A stretch of DNA of 64,000 nt from JANSYA01 sp965243385. Lineage in GTDB: Bacteria; Spirochaetota; Leptospiria; Leptospirales; Leptonemataceae. Every line of letters starts with the position of its first letter. Within the stretch, counting starts at the first letter, position 1. Positions 9,347 through 17,626 of the stretch are shown here, in pieces. A program made the translations under genes and the position numbers. The DNA is taken from the NCBI GenBank assembly GCA_965243385.1, contig CBDEUV010000002.1:6076001-6140000 (forward strand). The letters are read 5' to 3'. Under the pieces are notes generated by a model. It was not told the origin of the DNA, did not search any database, and saw only the letters and a list, made by a program, of their open reading frames with translations.

Positions 9347-10037
9347 GGGAGATGAAAGCTCCGAAGCGGCGCCGGCTAATCTCGATCTCTTCGCCGCGGC
9401 GCATATTCCGGCCAGCGACGAGGGCGAGCGCGAAGAGCTCGGACCCGGCGCCTGGATTCTGCGGGGTTTCGCGGCAGCGCGCGCGCCGGAGTTCTTGCGC
9501 GAAATCGCGCTCGTTCAAAAGCAGGCGCCGCCGCGGCGAATGCTGACGCCCGGCGGTCGCACGATGTCGGTCGCCATCACCAACTGCGGCCGCCTGGGTT
9601 GGGTTACGGATCGCAAAGGATATCGCTATACACGCGAGGATCCGGATAGCGGTCGTCCCTGGCCGCCGATGCCGGATGCCTGGCCGGGCTTCGCGCGCGA
9701 TGCGGCCGCCGCGGCGGGTTATGCGGCCTTCGCGCCGGACGCCTGTTTGATCAATCGCTACAGTCCCGGCACGCGCATGGCCCTGCACCAGGACCGCGAC
9801 GAGCGGGACTTCGCCGCACCGATCGTTTCGGTTTCGCTGGGACTGCCGATTGTATTTCAATTCGGCGGTCAGGAACGCGCCGATCCGGTGACGCGGGCGA
9901 AATTAATGCACGGGGACGTGGTCGTCTGGGGCGGTCCCAGCCGCCTGAATTTTCATGGAGTTTCGCCGCTGACAGCGGGCACGCATCCATTGACCGGCGG
10001 CGTGCGTTTTAATCTAACCTTTCGCCGGGCCGGCTGA
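9330..10037 (+). CDS. alkB: DNA oxidative demethylase AlkB
   Basis: 235 residues, close to E. coli AlkB (216). It removes 1-methyladenine and 3-methylcytosine lesions by 2-oxoglutarate/Fe(II)-dependent oxidation. The iron ligands are H153, D155 (LHQDRDE) and H209 (NFHGVSPL), and the terminal GGVRFNLTFRRAG carries the arginines that bind 2-oxoglutarate. TNCGRLGWVTDRKGYRY matches the substrate-binding lid of AlkB (E. coli has a similar NCG..GW.....GY.Y motif). It is the last gene of the ada operon and is convergent with nhaA; no clear terminator hairpin with T-tract is visible in the 62-bp gap. Confidence 0.93.
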   Translation: MTLPGEGDESSEAAPANLDLFAAAHIPASDEGEREELGPGAWILRGFAAARAPEFLREIALVQKQAPPRRMLTPGGRTMSVAITNCGRLGWVTDRKGYRYTREDPDSGRPWPPMPDAWPGFARDAAAAAGYAAFAPDACLINRYSPGTRMALHQDRDERDFAAPIVSVSLGLPIVFQFGGQERADPVTRAKLMHGDVVVWGGPSRLNFHGVSPLTAGTHPLTGGVRFNLTFRRAG

Positions 10038-10099
10038 AGCCGCCCGCGAATTCACGAAGCGTTCGGAACAGACCGGCGCAGATGAACGCCCCTCGGGCC

Positions 10100-11407
10100 T
10101 CAGGCGCTCTTTTTGCCCGCGGCCAGCAGCACGCCGACTCCGGCCAGGGCGGAGATCAACGATCCGCAGAGAATGCCGAGTTTGGCGGATTCCAGTAGAC
10201 TGGCTTCGGTAAAGGCCAGGTTGCCGATAAAGAGCGACATTGTGAAGCCGACGCCGGCCAGCAGGCCCGCTCCGAGAATGTGGATATAGCTGACGCCCAC
10301 GGGCAAAGTCGCGATTCCACTCTTCACGGCCAGCCAGGTGCACAATACGATCCCCACCGGTTTGCCCAGGAAGAGGCCCGCCAGAACGCCCACGAATACG
10401 GGATCGGTCATGCTCAGACCGCCACCGCCGAGGGCCACGCCCGCGTTTGCCAGAGCGAAGATCGGCATAATCATGAAGCTTACGAAAGGCAAAAGCGCAT
10501 GCTCGATTTTCTCCAGCGGAGTTTCGATTTCATCCGCGGTTTCGCGCATGTGGTGCAGAGCCGCCTGGCGCTGCGGATTTTTCAGAATGTGCGTGCCCGG
10601 CTCGCCGTTTTCGCGCCATTCTTTCACATAGTCCGACATCTTTTTTGCGAAACCGTCCGTATCGATTTTCGTGCGCACGGGAATCACGAAGGCCAGCAGC
10701 ACGCCCGCGATGGTCGCGTGCACGCCGGATTTCAGGAAGAAGAACCAGACGATGATACCGGGCAGAATGAATACCCAGACCTTGCGAATGCCGAGCTTCG
10801 CGATGCCCGCGAGCACCGCCAGAATGGCCAGGGCCGAAGCGAGCGCGGCTATATCCAGCTGCGCCGTATAGAAGATGGCGATCACCATGATGGCGCCCAG
10901 GTCGTCGGCGATGGCCAGAGCGGTCAAAAAGATGCGCAGCGCCGCGGGCGCGCGGGTGCCGAGCAGCGCGAGAATTCCCAGCGAAAAGGCGATGTCGGTC
11001 GCCATCGGAATGCCCCAGCCGGAAGAGCCGGGACCGCCCGCGTTGAACGCCACATAAAAGAGAGCCGGCACCACCATGCCGCCGACCGCCGCCGCGATGG
11101 GCAGGCTGGCCTTGCGCAGCGATGATAATTCCCCGACCATGATCTCGCGTTTGATCTCAAGGCCCACGACCAGAAAGAAGATCGCCATGAGCAGGTCGTT
11201 GATCCACAGAATCAGCGGCTTGGAGAGGGCGGCGTCGCCGATACCGATGGTGAATTTGGTTTCAGTCCAGAGCGCGAAATAAGAACCGCCGAACGAAGAA
11301 TTCGCCCACAGGATTGCGGCGATGGCCATAATCAAAAGCAGTACACCCCCGGCGGATTCTTTATTAATGAACCGATCGATTCCCGAAGATTGCGTGCTGC
11401 CTGCCAT
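10100..11407 (-). CDS. nhaA: Na+/H+ antiporter NhaA
   Basis: 435 residues with about 12 membrane segments. The N-terminus FINKESAGGVLLLIMAI, the GDAALSKPLILWINDLLMA segment, MATDIAFSLGILALLG with the paired ion-binding aspartates (ALAIADDLGAI) and the C-terminal GAGLLAGVGFTMSLFIG are diagnostic. NhaA expels Na+ in exchange for protons. A charged cytoplasmic loop of about 60 residues separates the N- and C-terminal halves, longer than in E. coli NhaA but common in the wider family. The upstream 186 bp (11408-11593) is AT-rich compared with its surroundings and includes TATAAT at 11559-11564 on the + strand; I see no gene in it. Confidence 0.95.
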   Translation of the reverse strand: MAGSTQSSGIDRFINKESAGGVLLLIMAIAAILWANSSFGGSYFALWTETKFTIGIGDAALSKPLILWINDLLMAIFFLVVGLEIKREIMVGELSSLRKASLPIAAAVGGMVVPALFYVAFNAGGPGSSGWGIPMATDIAFSLGILALLGTRAPAALRIFLTALAIADDLGAIMVIAIFYTAQLDIAALASALAILAVLAGIAKLGIRKVWVFILPGIIVWFFFLKSGVHATIAGVLLAFVIPVRTKIDTDGFAKKMSDYVKEWRENGEPGTHILKNPQRQAALHHMRETADEIETPLEKIEHALLPFVSFMIMPIFALANAGVALGGGGLSMTDPVFVGVLAGLFLGKPVGIVLCTWLAVKSGIATLPVGVSYIHILGAGLLAGVGFTMSLFIGNLAFTEASLLESAKLGILCGSLISALAGVGVLLAAGKKSA

Positions 11408-11593
11408 ATAGATACTGCGTCCGTTTTAGAGTCAGACTATAGATAATCTTTATCCGGAATATCGCCCACACAATTCAGCGGAAAAGCGTGATCTTTCGCC
11501 TGCGTGTTGGCAGGGCTTCCGGCGGCGCCGGGTCGACGTTTTTCGAAGTAAATTCTTCTATAATAGAGCACTGATCAGCGGTCCGGGAAGCCC

Positions 11594-12988
11594 TCAAGCA
11601 TTGCGCTTTTCCAGACGCATCGGCATACCGTCCGCGAGATCCAGAGTCGAGCCGGTGGCGAAGCGCGTGACGTGGTCGGGGCGATGCGAAAGGCGATAGT
11701 TCTTGAGCACGGCGCCGAGAATCATCGGGCCTTCCAGCATGGCGAGATTCTTGCCGATGCACACCCGTGGCCCGCCCACAAACGGAACATAGGCAAAGCG
11801 ATGGCGCCCCGCGATATTTTCGGGCAGAAAGCGATTCGGGTCGAAGCGCAGGGGGTCGTTCCAGTAGCGCGGCGAACGGTGCACGCCCCAGATGGAAATC
11901 AAAATCACCGCGCCCGCCGGCAGCACGTACGGTCCGAAGCGCGCGTCCTCGATGGGCGTGCGGTTGACCATATAGGCCGGCGGATACAGGCGCATCGCTT
12001 CTTGAAAGGCGCGGGTCACGCCGCTCAGCCCCTGGGTCTCCTCCGCCGTGGGAATTGCCTGAGAAATATTGCGATCCACTTCGTCTTCGAGCTGGCCGCG
12101 AATCTCCGGATGTTCCGAAAGCAGGCGCAGGGTCATCGTCATGGCGATCGAAGTCGTATCGTAGCCGGCGAAAAAGATCGTCATCAGCTCGTCGCGGATA
12201 TTCTCGTTGCTCATGCGCTCGCCGCTTTCTTCGTCCCGGGCGTCGATCAGCATCGACAATAGATCCTGTTTGTCCGCCGTGCCTTCCCGGCGGCGGCCGT
12301 CGATCAGCTCGTCGAGCAGCGCCTTGAGGCTCTGCATCGCAGACCGGGCAGCCGGTTGCAGTATAAAGGCAAGCGGCAGCGGCAGAGGCATCGCCGAAAA
12401 AAAGCGCCGAATACAGAAAGCCGAGAGTGTATTGAAATTTCGAAAGAGTTCGTCGGCATGTTGGACGCCGTCCCCGGAAAAGAGGCTGCGCAGAATGACC
12501 CGCAGGGTGATGCGTTTCATTTCGGCGCGAAGATCCAGCTCAGTGAGCCCGCGCCGCTCCCAGTCCAGAACCACGTCGTTGATCGCCGACTCGATATGCT
12601 GCGCGAAGCCGGTCACGGCGGCTGGCGAAAAAAACGGGTTCATCAGTCGTCGTTGCCGCTTCCAGTGACTGCCGGTGCTGAGCACAAGGCCGCGTCCCAG
12701 GAGCGGCGTGAAGCGATCGTTCTGTACGCCTTTCGTAAAGATTCGCTCCGATTCCACCAGCAGATGCTGAATCAAATCGGCATCGGTCGCCAGATAGATC
12801 TTCGCGCCGGGTATGGGAATGCGCACCAGACCGCCGTATTCGGCGCTGAGTCGATCGGAGAGGCCCAGAACATCCCGCTGCATCTCAAGCGCGTAGCCGA
12901 GGGGAAAGCGACCGGGAGGAGCGGGGATCGGCAGCGGATCCCCTACCGGGGTGGTGAGTTCTAATGGATCGAGAGGCCTTCCGGACAT
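11594..12988 (-). CDS. Cytochrome P450
   Basis: 464 residues. The heme loop FVGGPRVCIGKN holds the thiolate ligand C410. The I-helix oxygen-activation motif FAGYDTTS has the acid/alcohol pair D277/T278, and the K-helix ExxR appears as EAMR. The PERF-type region reads PNRFLPE. It resembles soluble bacterial relatives of the CYP4/CYP102 clans, which hydroxylate fatty acids, alkanes or terpenoids; the substrate is unknown. No signal anchor is present, so it is cytosolic and needs separate redox partners, none of which is adjacent. A good Shine-Dalgarno (GGAGG) lies 5-6 bp before the ATG. Confidence 0.93.
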   Translation of the reverse strand: MSGRPLDPLELTTPVGDPLPIPAPPGRFPLGYALEMQRDVLGLSDRLSAEYGGLVRIPIPGAKIYLATDADLIQHLLVESERIFTKGVQNDRFTPLLGRGLVLSTGSHWKRQRRLMNPFFSPAAVTGFAQHIESAINDVVLDWERRGLTELDLRAEMKRITLRVILRSLFSGDGVQHADELFRNFNTLSAFCIRRFFSAMPLPLPLAFILQPAARSAMQSLKALLDELIDGRRREGTADKQDLLSMLIDARDEESGERMSNENIRDELMTIFFAGYDTTSIAMTMTLRLLSEHPEIRGQLEDEVDRNISQAIPTAEETQGLSGVTRAFQEAMRLYPPAYMVNRTPIEDARFGPYVLPAGAVILISIWGVHRSPRYWNDPLRFDPNRFLPENIAGRHRFAYVPFVGGPRVCIGKNLAMLEGPMILGAVLKNYRLSHRPDHVTRFATGSTLDLADGMPMRLEKRNA

Positions 12989-13094
12989 GGCGCCCTCCGA
13001 GGCAACCTTAACTTACGCCCATCGTTTGTTTCGAAAAGCCCGGGGCAAGTCAAATTTGCGAGCTGCAGCGGCGCCGATCAGATCAGCGATCCCT

Positions 13095-14726
13095 TCAAGC
13101 GTACTTGAACTGCCGCACGATTTCCTCCAGTCCGCGCGCCGAGTTCACGAGATCCGCAGAGAGGTGGCCCAGACCCTCGATGCCTTCGTTCAGGCGCTGG
13201 CTTTCTTCGGAAACCTGCGTGACAGTGCGGGTGATCTCGCGCGTCGCGGAGAGCTGCTCCTGCAGCGTATCGCTGATGCGCACCGCCTTCGCTTCGACCT
13301 GACGCGATTTTTCTGAAATCGTGCTCACTCCGCTGTGCTGGACTTTGACCAGGGATTTCGTGCGGGCCATGGACTCGTTAATGCTCACAGTTCCGGACAT
13401 TACGGTCGTGAAGCTTTCGGCCAGCAGGCTGACCTGGTCGACACCGTCGCGGATCGTGCCCTGGGCCCGGCGGACGTGTTCTTCGATTTCTTTCAGGCTC
13501 GTATCGGTCTGGTTCGCGAGTTTGGATACTTCGTCGGCGACCACCGCGAAACCGCGTCCGGCGTCCCCTGCCCGGGCGGCTTCGATCGACGCGTTCAACG
13601 ATAAGAGCGAGGTCTTCTCCGAAATCGCTTTGATCAATTCGACCATCTCGAAAATTTTATCCGAGCTGCCGCTGATTTCTCCCATTAAATCGACGGTAGG
13701 CTGTACGGTCTCGCGGCCGGTCCGCGCTTCGCCGGCCGCGGCGTCGGTTAGATCGCCGACGGCGGAGAAGGCTTCGCTCAATTGTTGAATACTGGCGTCG
13801 AGGTCTGCCGCGCTGGCCCGCACTGCGCCGGCCTGCTCTTCGCTCTCTCGAATGGCGGTCGCGACATTTTCAATGGCCGCGTTCAGCTCTTCGACGACCG
13901 CCGCGCTCTCTTCGGAAGAGGAGGACAGCGTATGCGCGGAATCCTGAAAGCCGCCCGAGGATTGCTCCAGGCGTTCCGCCGAATCGGTGAGCAGCTTCGC
14001 ATTCTGGGCGACCCGTCCGATCATGCCCGCGAGCTTTTCCAGAAAGGCATTGATCAGCTGCGAGAGTTCGGCGATTTCATCTTTCGAATCGATCGGAATG
14101 CGCAGGGTCAGATCGCCGTCGCCTTCGGTGATGTCGTTCATTCGTTGCACTGCTTTGTTGAGCGATTGCAAAGTCCCGCGATTGATCAGCGAACTGAACG
14201 TGAAAATCAGGATCGTGACCAGCGCGGTCGTGCCGATCATCAGTCCGATGATGACGTTCACGGTTTTCTCGACTGGAGCTTCGAATTGCTCCGAATTACG
14301 CACGAAATCGGTCCGGGCTTTCGCGAGCGCTACCAGCAAAGCCTCCTGGTCGATCTGGCCTTTTTTGTAGGCCTCGATCTGATTCAGCGCCTCGTCGCCG
14401 GAGCGCTCGTCGTCCACGCATAGCGACACGACGTGATAGGTGTCGATCGCATGCAATACGAGTCGATCAAGCATCGTAACTTCACGCAGGCAGGCGATGG
14501 GTTGTTCGCGGACCAGTCGCACGGCTTCCGCCACCGAATCGATCGAGCCGCTGCCCGACCGATAGGCGGCCAGGCTCTGATCGAGCTCTGCATTGTATTT
14601 CAGGTGCAGAAAATTGTACTGGTGAAAGCGCGCGCCCTTGGCGACCTGCAACAAACCGAAGATCGCTGTGCCCGCCAGGAGCACGATCAAAGCCAGAATA
14701 ATCTGATTTTTGCGGCGTATAGTCAT
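13095..14726 (-). CDS. Methyl-accepting chemotaxis protein
   Basis: 543 residues from the ATG at 14726. TM1 spans about residues 8-28 and TM2 about 157-180, enclosing a short sensor domain of about 125 residues that is mostly helical (four-helix-bundle type). A HAMP domain follows (RMNDITEGDGDLTLRI), then the signalling hairpin with the highly conserved tip (SLLSLNASIEAARAG and GRGFAVVADEVSKLA). The ligand is unknown. I preferred the ATG over the TTG at 14765, which would add 13 residues with no conserved content; neither has a clear Shine-Dalgarno. No other chemotaxis gene lies in the window. Confidence 0.93.
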   Translation of the reverse strand: MTIRRKNQIILALIVLLAGTAIFGLLQVAKGARFHQYNFLHLKYNAELDQSLAAYRSGSGSIDSVAEAVRLVREQPIACLREVTMLDRLVLHAIDTYHVVSLCVDDERSGDEALNQIEAYKKGQIDQEALLVALAKARTDFVRNSEQFEAPVEKTVNVIIGLMIGTTALVTILIFTFSSLINRGTLQSLNKAVQRMNDITEGDGDLTLRIPIDSKDEIAELSQLINAFLEKLAGMIGRVAQNAKLLTDSAERLEQSSGGFQDSAHTLSSSSEESAAVVEELNAAIENVATAIRESEEQAGAVRASAADLDASIQQLSEAFSAVGDLTDAAAGEARTGRETVQPTVDLMGEISGSSDKIFEMVELIKAISEKTSLLSLNASIEAARAGDAGRGFAVVADEVSKLANQTDTSLKEIEEHVRRAQGTIRDGVDQVSLLAESFTTVMSGTVSINESMARTKSLVKVQHSGVSTISEKSRQVEAKAVRISDTLQEQLSATREITRTVTQVSEESQRLNEGIEGLGHLSADLVNSARGLEEIVRQFKYA

Positions 14727-14765
14727 TTGCTTAGTATGACGGGAGACTCCCGGGATTGTCGACAA

Positions 14766-14812
14766 TATTAATGAATATTTAGTTTTCCTTTCGTTAAATT
14801 AACAAACGATGT
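14766..14812. promoter_or_regulatory. AT-rich divergent promoter region with palindrome GTTAAATTAAC
   Basis: Between the chemoreceptor gene and alkA the sequence is strikingly AT-rich for this GC-rich window. The palindrome GTTAA-A-TTAAC lies at 14793-14803. It probably carries promoters for both genes, but I cannot assign -35/-10 boxes confidently. Confidence 0.35.
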
Positions 14813-14918
14813 GTTTCAGTTTGTATTTTTTGTATTTACGCGGTCGCGCCGGTCTGCGTTTCGTTTGGAGAGTCCTTTCCTTCCGGCGGCGGACTGGAAA
14901 TCTGCGGGAGTATTGCGT

Positions 14919-15812
14919 TTGTTTTATATATCCGTGCCGGACGATTTTCGTTTCGAGCACAGCCTGGCGTTTCTACGGAGATCCTCCGCGGAAGTACTGC
15001 ATCGGTGTACAGATCAGAGCGTTCGCAAGGCGCTGCGCTTCGGCGATCGGACGGTGCTCTTCGAGATTCGCGGTCCGGAATCCGGCTCAAGCGGAATTCC
15101 CGTGCGGGTCCTGATCGGCCGGGAAAGCCACCGTCTACGGACGGCGCTCGCCGATTACATTCGCCGCTGGTTCGATCTGGACCGGGACCTGAAACCCTTT
15201 CTCAGGCTGGGCCGTCGGGACCGGCTGCTCGGCGATTTAATCCGAAGCTATCGGGGCTATCGTATGGTCACTGTGCCGGACCTCTTCGAATGTCTGGTAT
15301 GGGCGGTGATCGGTCAGCAGATTAACCTGAGTTTCGCCTATCGATTGAAACAGCGCTTTGTCGAACGTTACGGTGAAGCGCTGGAATACAAGGGCGAGTC
15401 GTACTATCTGTTTCCGACTCCGGAGATCGTCGCGAAAATCCGCCCGGCGAGTTTGCGCGCGCTGCAGTTTTCCCGCCAGAAAATCGATTACACCCGCAAT
15501 ATCGCGCGGGCTTTCGTGAGCGGCGAAATCGACGCCGATCGACTCAGCGCTGCGCCCTTCGAAGAGGCGCATGCGGCGCTGACCGCAATCAAGGGCGTCG
15601 GCAACTGGACCGCGAACTATGCATTAATGCGCAGCCTCGGGCGGCCCGAAGGTTTTCCGCGCGAAGACGTCGGCATTCACAACGCGCTGCGAGCCCGCCT
15701 GGGATTGGACCGCAAACCGACGCTCGCGGAAGTGGACGCGATCTTCGCGAAGTACCGCGGTCAGGAAGCCTATGCGAGTTTGTATTTGTGGAAGAGCCTG
15801 GGGGAGACCTGA
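14919..15812 (+). CDS. alkA: DNA-3-methyladenine glycosylase II, AlkA-like
   Basis: 297 residues from the TTG at 14919, close to E. coli AlkA (282). The helix-hairpin-helix GPD core is clear: KGVGNWTANYALMRSLG, then the catalytic aspartate D250 in FPREDVGIHNAL. An AlkA_N-like beta domain precedes it (SVPDDFRFEHSLAFL). The enzyme excises 3-methylpurines and other alkylated bases. The frame is open from 14811 but the first 36 codons there look noncoding; TTG 14919 has GGGAG 8 bp upstream and begins just before the conserved N-terminus. The gene lies 5 kb from the ada operon and is not part of it. Confidence 0.88.
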   Translation: MFYISVPDDFRFEHSLAFLRRSSAEVLHRCTDQSVRKALRFGDRTVLFEIRGPESGSSGIPVRVLIGRESHRLRTALADYIRRWFDLDRDLKPFLRLGRRDRLLGDLIRSYRGYRMVTVPDLFECLVWAVIGQQINLSFAYRLKQRFVERYGEALEYKGESYYLFPTPEIVAKIRPASLRALQFSRQKIDYTRNIARAFVSGEIDADRLSAAPFEEAHAALTAIKGVGNWTANYALMRSLGRPEGFPREDVGIHNALRARLGLDRKPTLAEVDAIFAKYRGQEAYASLYLWKSLGET

Positions 15813-15933
15813 GCGCGTAAGTCGCTATCGATTGCTCATGGAAGTGAGCCGAGTCTTTGCGCTGTGGCATGGATGCCGCCAGATATTCTGGAAAAGCGGA
15901 GAGCGGGGAAGGCAATCCCTCATGCTTCGCTCG

Positions 15934-15955
15934 CATCGCACACGGATGTGCGATG
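15934..15955. other. Perfect 9-bp hairpin CATCGCACA-CGGA-TGTGCGATG
   Basis: An inverted repeat lies between alkA (+ strand) and tRNA-Asp (- strand). There is no T-tract on either side, so a classical intrinsic terminator is not supported; it could act as a 3'-end RNA structure for either transcript. The rest of 15813-16016 shows no gene. Confidence 0.3.
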
Positions 15956-16016
15956 AGTCTGTCCGCTGAGCCAGGGATGGCGTTGCGCACAGACCGAAGC
16001 GTGTCGAAAAACGTTT

Positions 16017-16090
16017 CGGGGTAGACGGGACTTGAACCCGCGACCTCCGGTGTGACAGACCGGCACTCTAACCAGCTGAGCTACTACCCC
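16017..16090 (-). tRNA. tRNA-Asp (anticodon GTC)
   Basis: The reverse strand folds into a complete 74-nt cloverleaf. The acceptor stem pairs GGGGTAG with CTACCCC, the D-arm contains AGCTGGTTAGA, and the anticodon loop CTGTCAC has anticodon GTC (complement at 16054-16056). The T-arm contains GGTTCAAGTCC. The discriminator base is G, as in bacterial tRNA-Asp. CCA is not encoded. It lies 22 bp downstream of the membrane-protein gene on the same strand and may be cotranscribed with it. Confidence 0.97.
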
Positions 16091-16112
16091 AACAACGACG
16101 GCGGACCGTCAT

Positions 16113-16574
16113 TCAGAAAGGCAATAATTTCCCGCCCCGCTTTTTGGTCAAATCATTCACCGGGTTTGCCCTGTGACGCCATTCAAAAAATTTTTTCCAC
16201 TCCGGCCGACCGGCCGCGCGATAAATCCGCGCCGCGGCAATCAGTTGCGGCAGGCTGAACAGGAACCCCGGGCCCGGGACCAGAGCCGCGATGGCCGCCG
16301 CCCGCAGCCAGCCGCGGCTGATCAGCATATGCGAAAGGAAAACGCTCAGCGCGATATAAAATGAATGCATGCACGCATACCAGCTATAGAGCACGACGGG
16401 CATAATGGGGGTCGGCTGGTCGGCAAGTACCGGCAGCCAGGCCGGGGGGCGCACGCTTACGTAAAAGACCGCGCAGGCCCAAACAGTTCCCGCGGCGGCC
16501 ATCCATAACAGCCGGCGGACGGCGCGACGATAGGCGGGGGCGAGCAGCGCGGGATGTTCGTCGATGCTTTCCAT
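16113..16574 (-). CDS. Small multi-spanning membrane protein of unknown function
   Basis: I do not recognise this 153-residue protein. It has about three hydrophobic segments (WMAAAGTVWACAVFYVSV, the HSFYIALSVFLSHML region and AAAIAALVPGPGFLFSLPQL) and a basic C-terminal tail (KKFFEWRHRANPV...TKKRGGK), which suggests a cytoplasmic C-terminus. The start is ATG. It sits directly upstream of tRNA-Asp and is divergent from the patatin gene. Confidence 0.65.
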   Translation of the reverse strand: MESIDEHPALLAPAYRRAVRRLLWMAAAGTVWACAVFYVSVRPPAWLPVLADQPTPIMPVVLYSWYACMHSFYIALSVFLSHMLISRGWLRAAAIAALVPGPGFLFSLPQLIAAARIYRAAGRPEWKKFFEWRHRANPVNDLTKKRGGKLLPF

Positions 16575-16659
16575 TGTACAATGTCTGGCGTCCGTTCGCC
16601 GAACGATTCGATCGATTTATGAATCGACAGCGCGGCCCCGCTGGAATTAAGAAGCCCGT

Positions 16660-17610
16660 GTGAGCTTATTGCGCGGATTCCAGGCCGCGGTCCGAAAGCT
16701 GAGCGGTCGGACCCGGCTGAGTATAGCGCTCTCCGGGGGCGGCTGCAAAGCCTTTTTTGCGCTGGGCGTCGGTCACGTTCTGCTGCACGCGGGTCTGCCG
16801 GTGCGCCGCATATCTGGAACGTCGGCGGGTTCGGCGATGGCGATGTGTTTGCTGAGCGATTCCGCGGAGGAATCAGTGCGCTATTTTTGCGCGATCACCC
16901 GGCGTAACTCCGCGAATTTCCACTGGAGCCGCCTGTTCAGCGGCAGGCGGCCCTGGCCGCACGAGCGCATGTATCGCAGTACGATTACCAGCTATACGGA
17001 CATCGACATGATTCGCCGGTCTTCGCTGGAATTGGCGGTGAATGCGCTTCGGGTCCCGCCCGCCTACCGTGGGATGGCCAATTACTGGCAGCGCTATCAT
17101 CTGATGGGCCGCATCATCGCCGCTTATAAACGGGAGAACCAGTACGCCGCTCAGGGCATCTATCGTCCGCTCATGCGCGCGATTGCGAATGAGGTCGGTC
17201 TGACGGAACATATTTTTACAAAGGCCGATCTGGACGATGATCGCCGGGCCGCCGATATCGTGCTGGCGGCGAGTTCGATCTGGCCGCTCTTGCGATTTCA
17301 GGAAATGGAGGACGGCGAACTTTATCTGGACGGCGGCATCACGAATAATTTGCCGATCAGCAGTCTGCCGCGCGAAGATCTGATCGTGGCCGTGCACTAC
17401 GACGATCGCCGCATGACGCGCTATTTCTACGAACAGAGCGGCGACGACGTCGGTCGCAATATTCACTATATCGCGCCGGATCGCGAGTTGCCCATCGAAG
17501 CCTTTGACTATGCCAACGCCGACGGCGTGCGCACGGCCTATGAAATCGGACTGCGCTGCGGGGAAGCGCATCTGCCGCGCATCGAAGCGCTGTTGCGACG
17601 CGGCGCCTGA
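16660..17610 (+). CDS. Patatin-like phospholipase
   Basis: 316 residues. It shows the patatin triad of motifs: oxyanion hole SGGGCKAFFALG, nucleophile GTSAG (S55) and DGG with the catalytic aspartate D224 (LYLDGGITNNLP). Bacterial members of this RssA/YlbK-type group are lipid acyl hydrolases. There is no signal peptide, so cytoplasmic or membrane-associated action is expected. The start is GTG at 16660 (GTGAGC). The gene is convergent with gatB, with only 16 bp between the stop codons. Confidence 0.88.
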   Translation: MSLLRGFQAAVRKLSGRTRLSIALSGGGCKAFFALGVGHVLLHAGLPVRRISGTSAGSAMAMCLLSDSAEESVRYFCAITRRNSANFHWSRLFSGRRPWPHERMYRSTITSYTDIDMIRRSSLELAVNALRVPPAYRGMANYWQRYHLMGRIIAAYKRENQYAAQGIYRPLMRAIANEVGLTEHIFTKADLDDDRRAADIVLAASSIWPLLRFQEMEDGELYLDGGITNNLPISSLPREDLIVAVHYDDRRMTRYFYEQSGDDVGRNIHYIAPDRELPIEAFDYANADGVRTAYEIGLRCGEAHLPRIEALLRRGA

Positions 17611-17626
17611 CGCGGCTGCCCGGGAC

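Noticed and set aside
10100..11407. nhaA and nhaC as a horizontally acquired salt-tolerance island
   Set aside because: Base composition and codon use match the neighbours and no mobile element or att site is visible.
15813..16016. Short + strand frame of 65 codons between alkA and tRNA-Asp
   Set aside because: No Shine-Dalgarno or conserved pattern; overlaps the alkA end.
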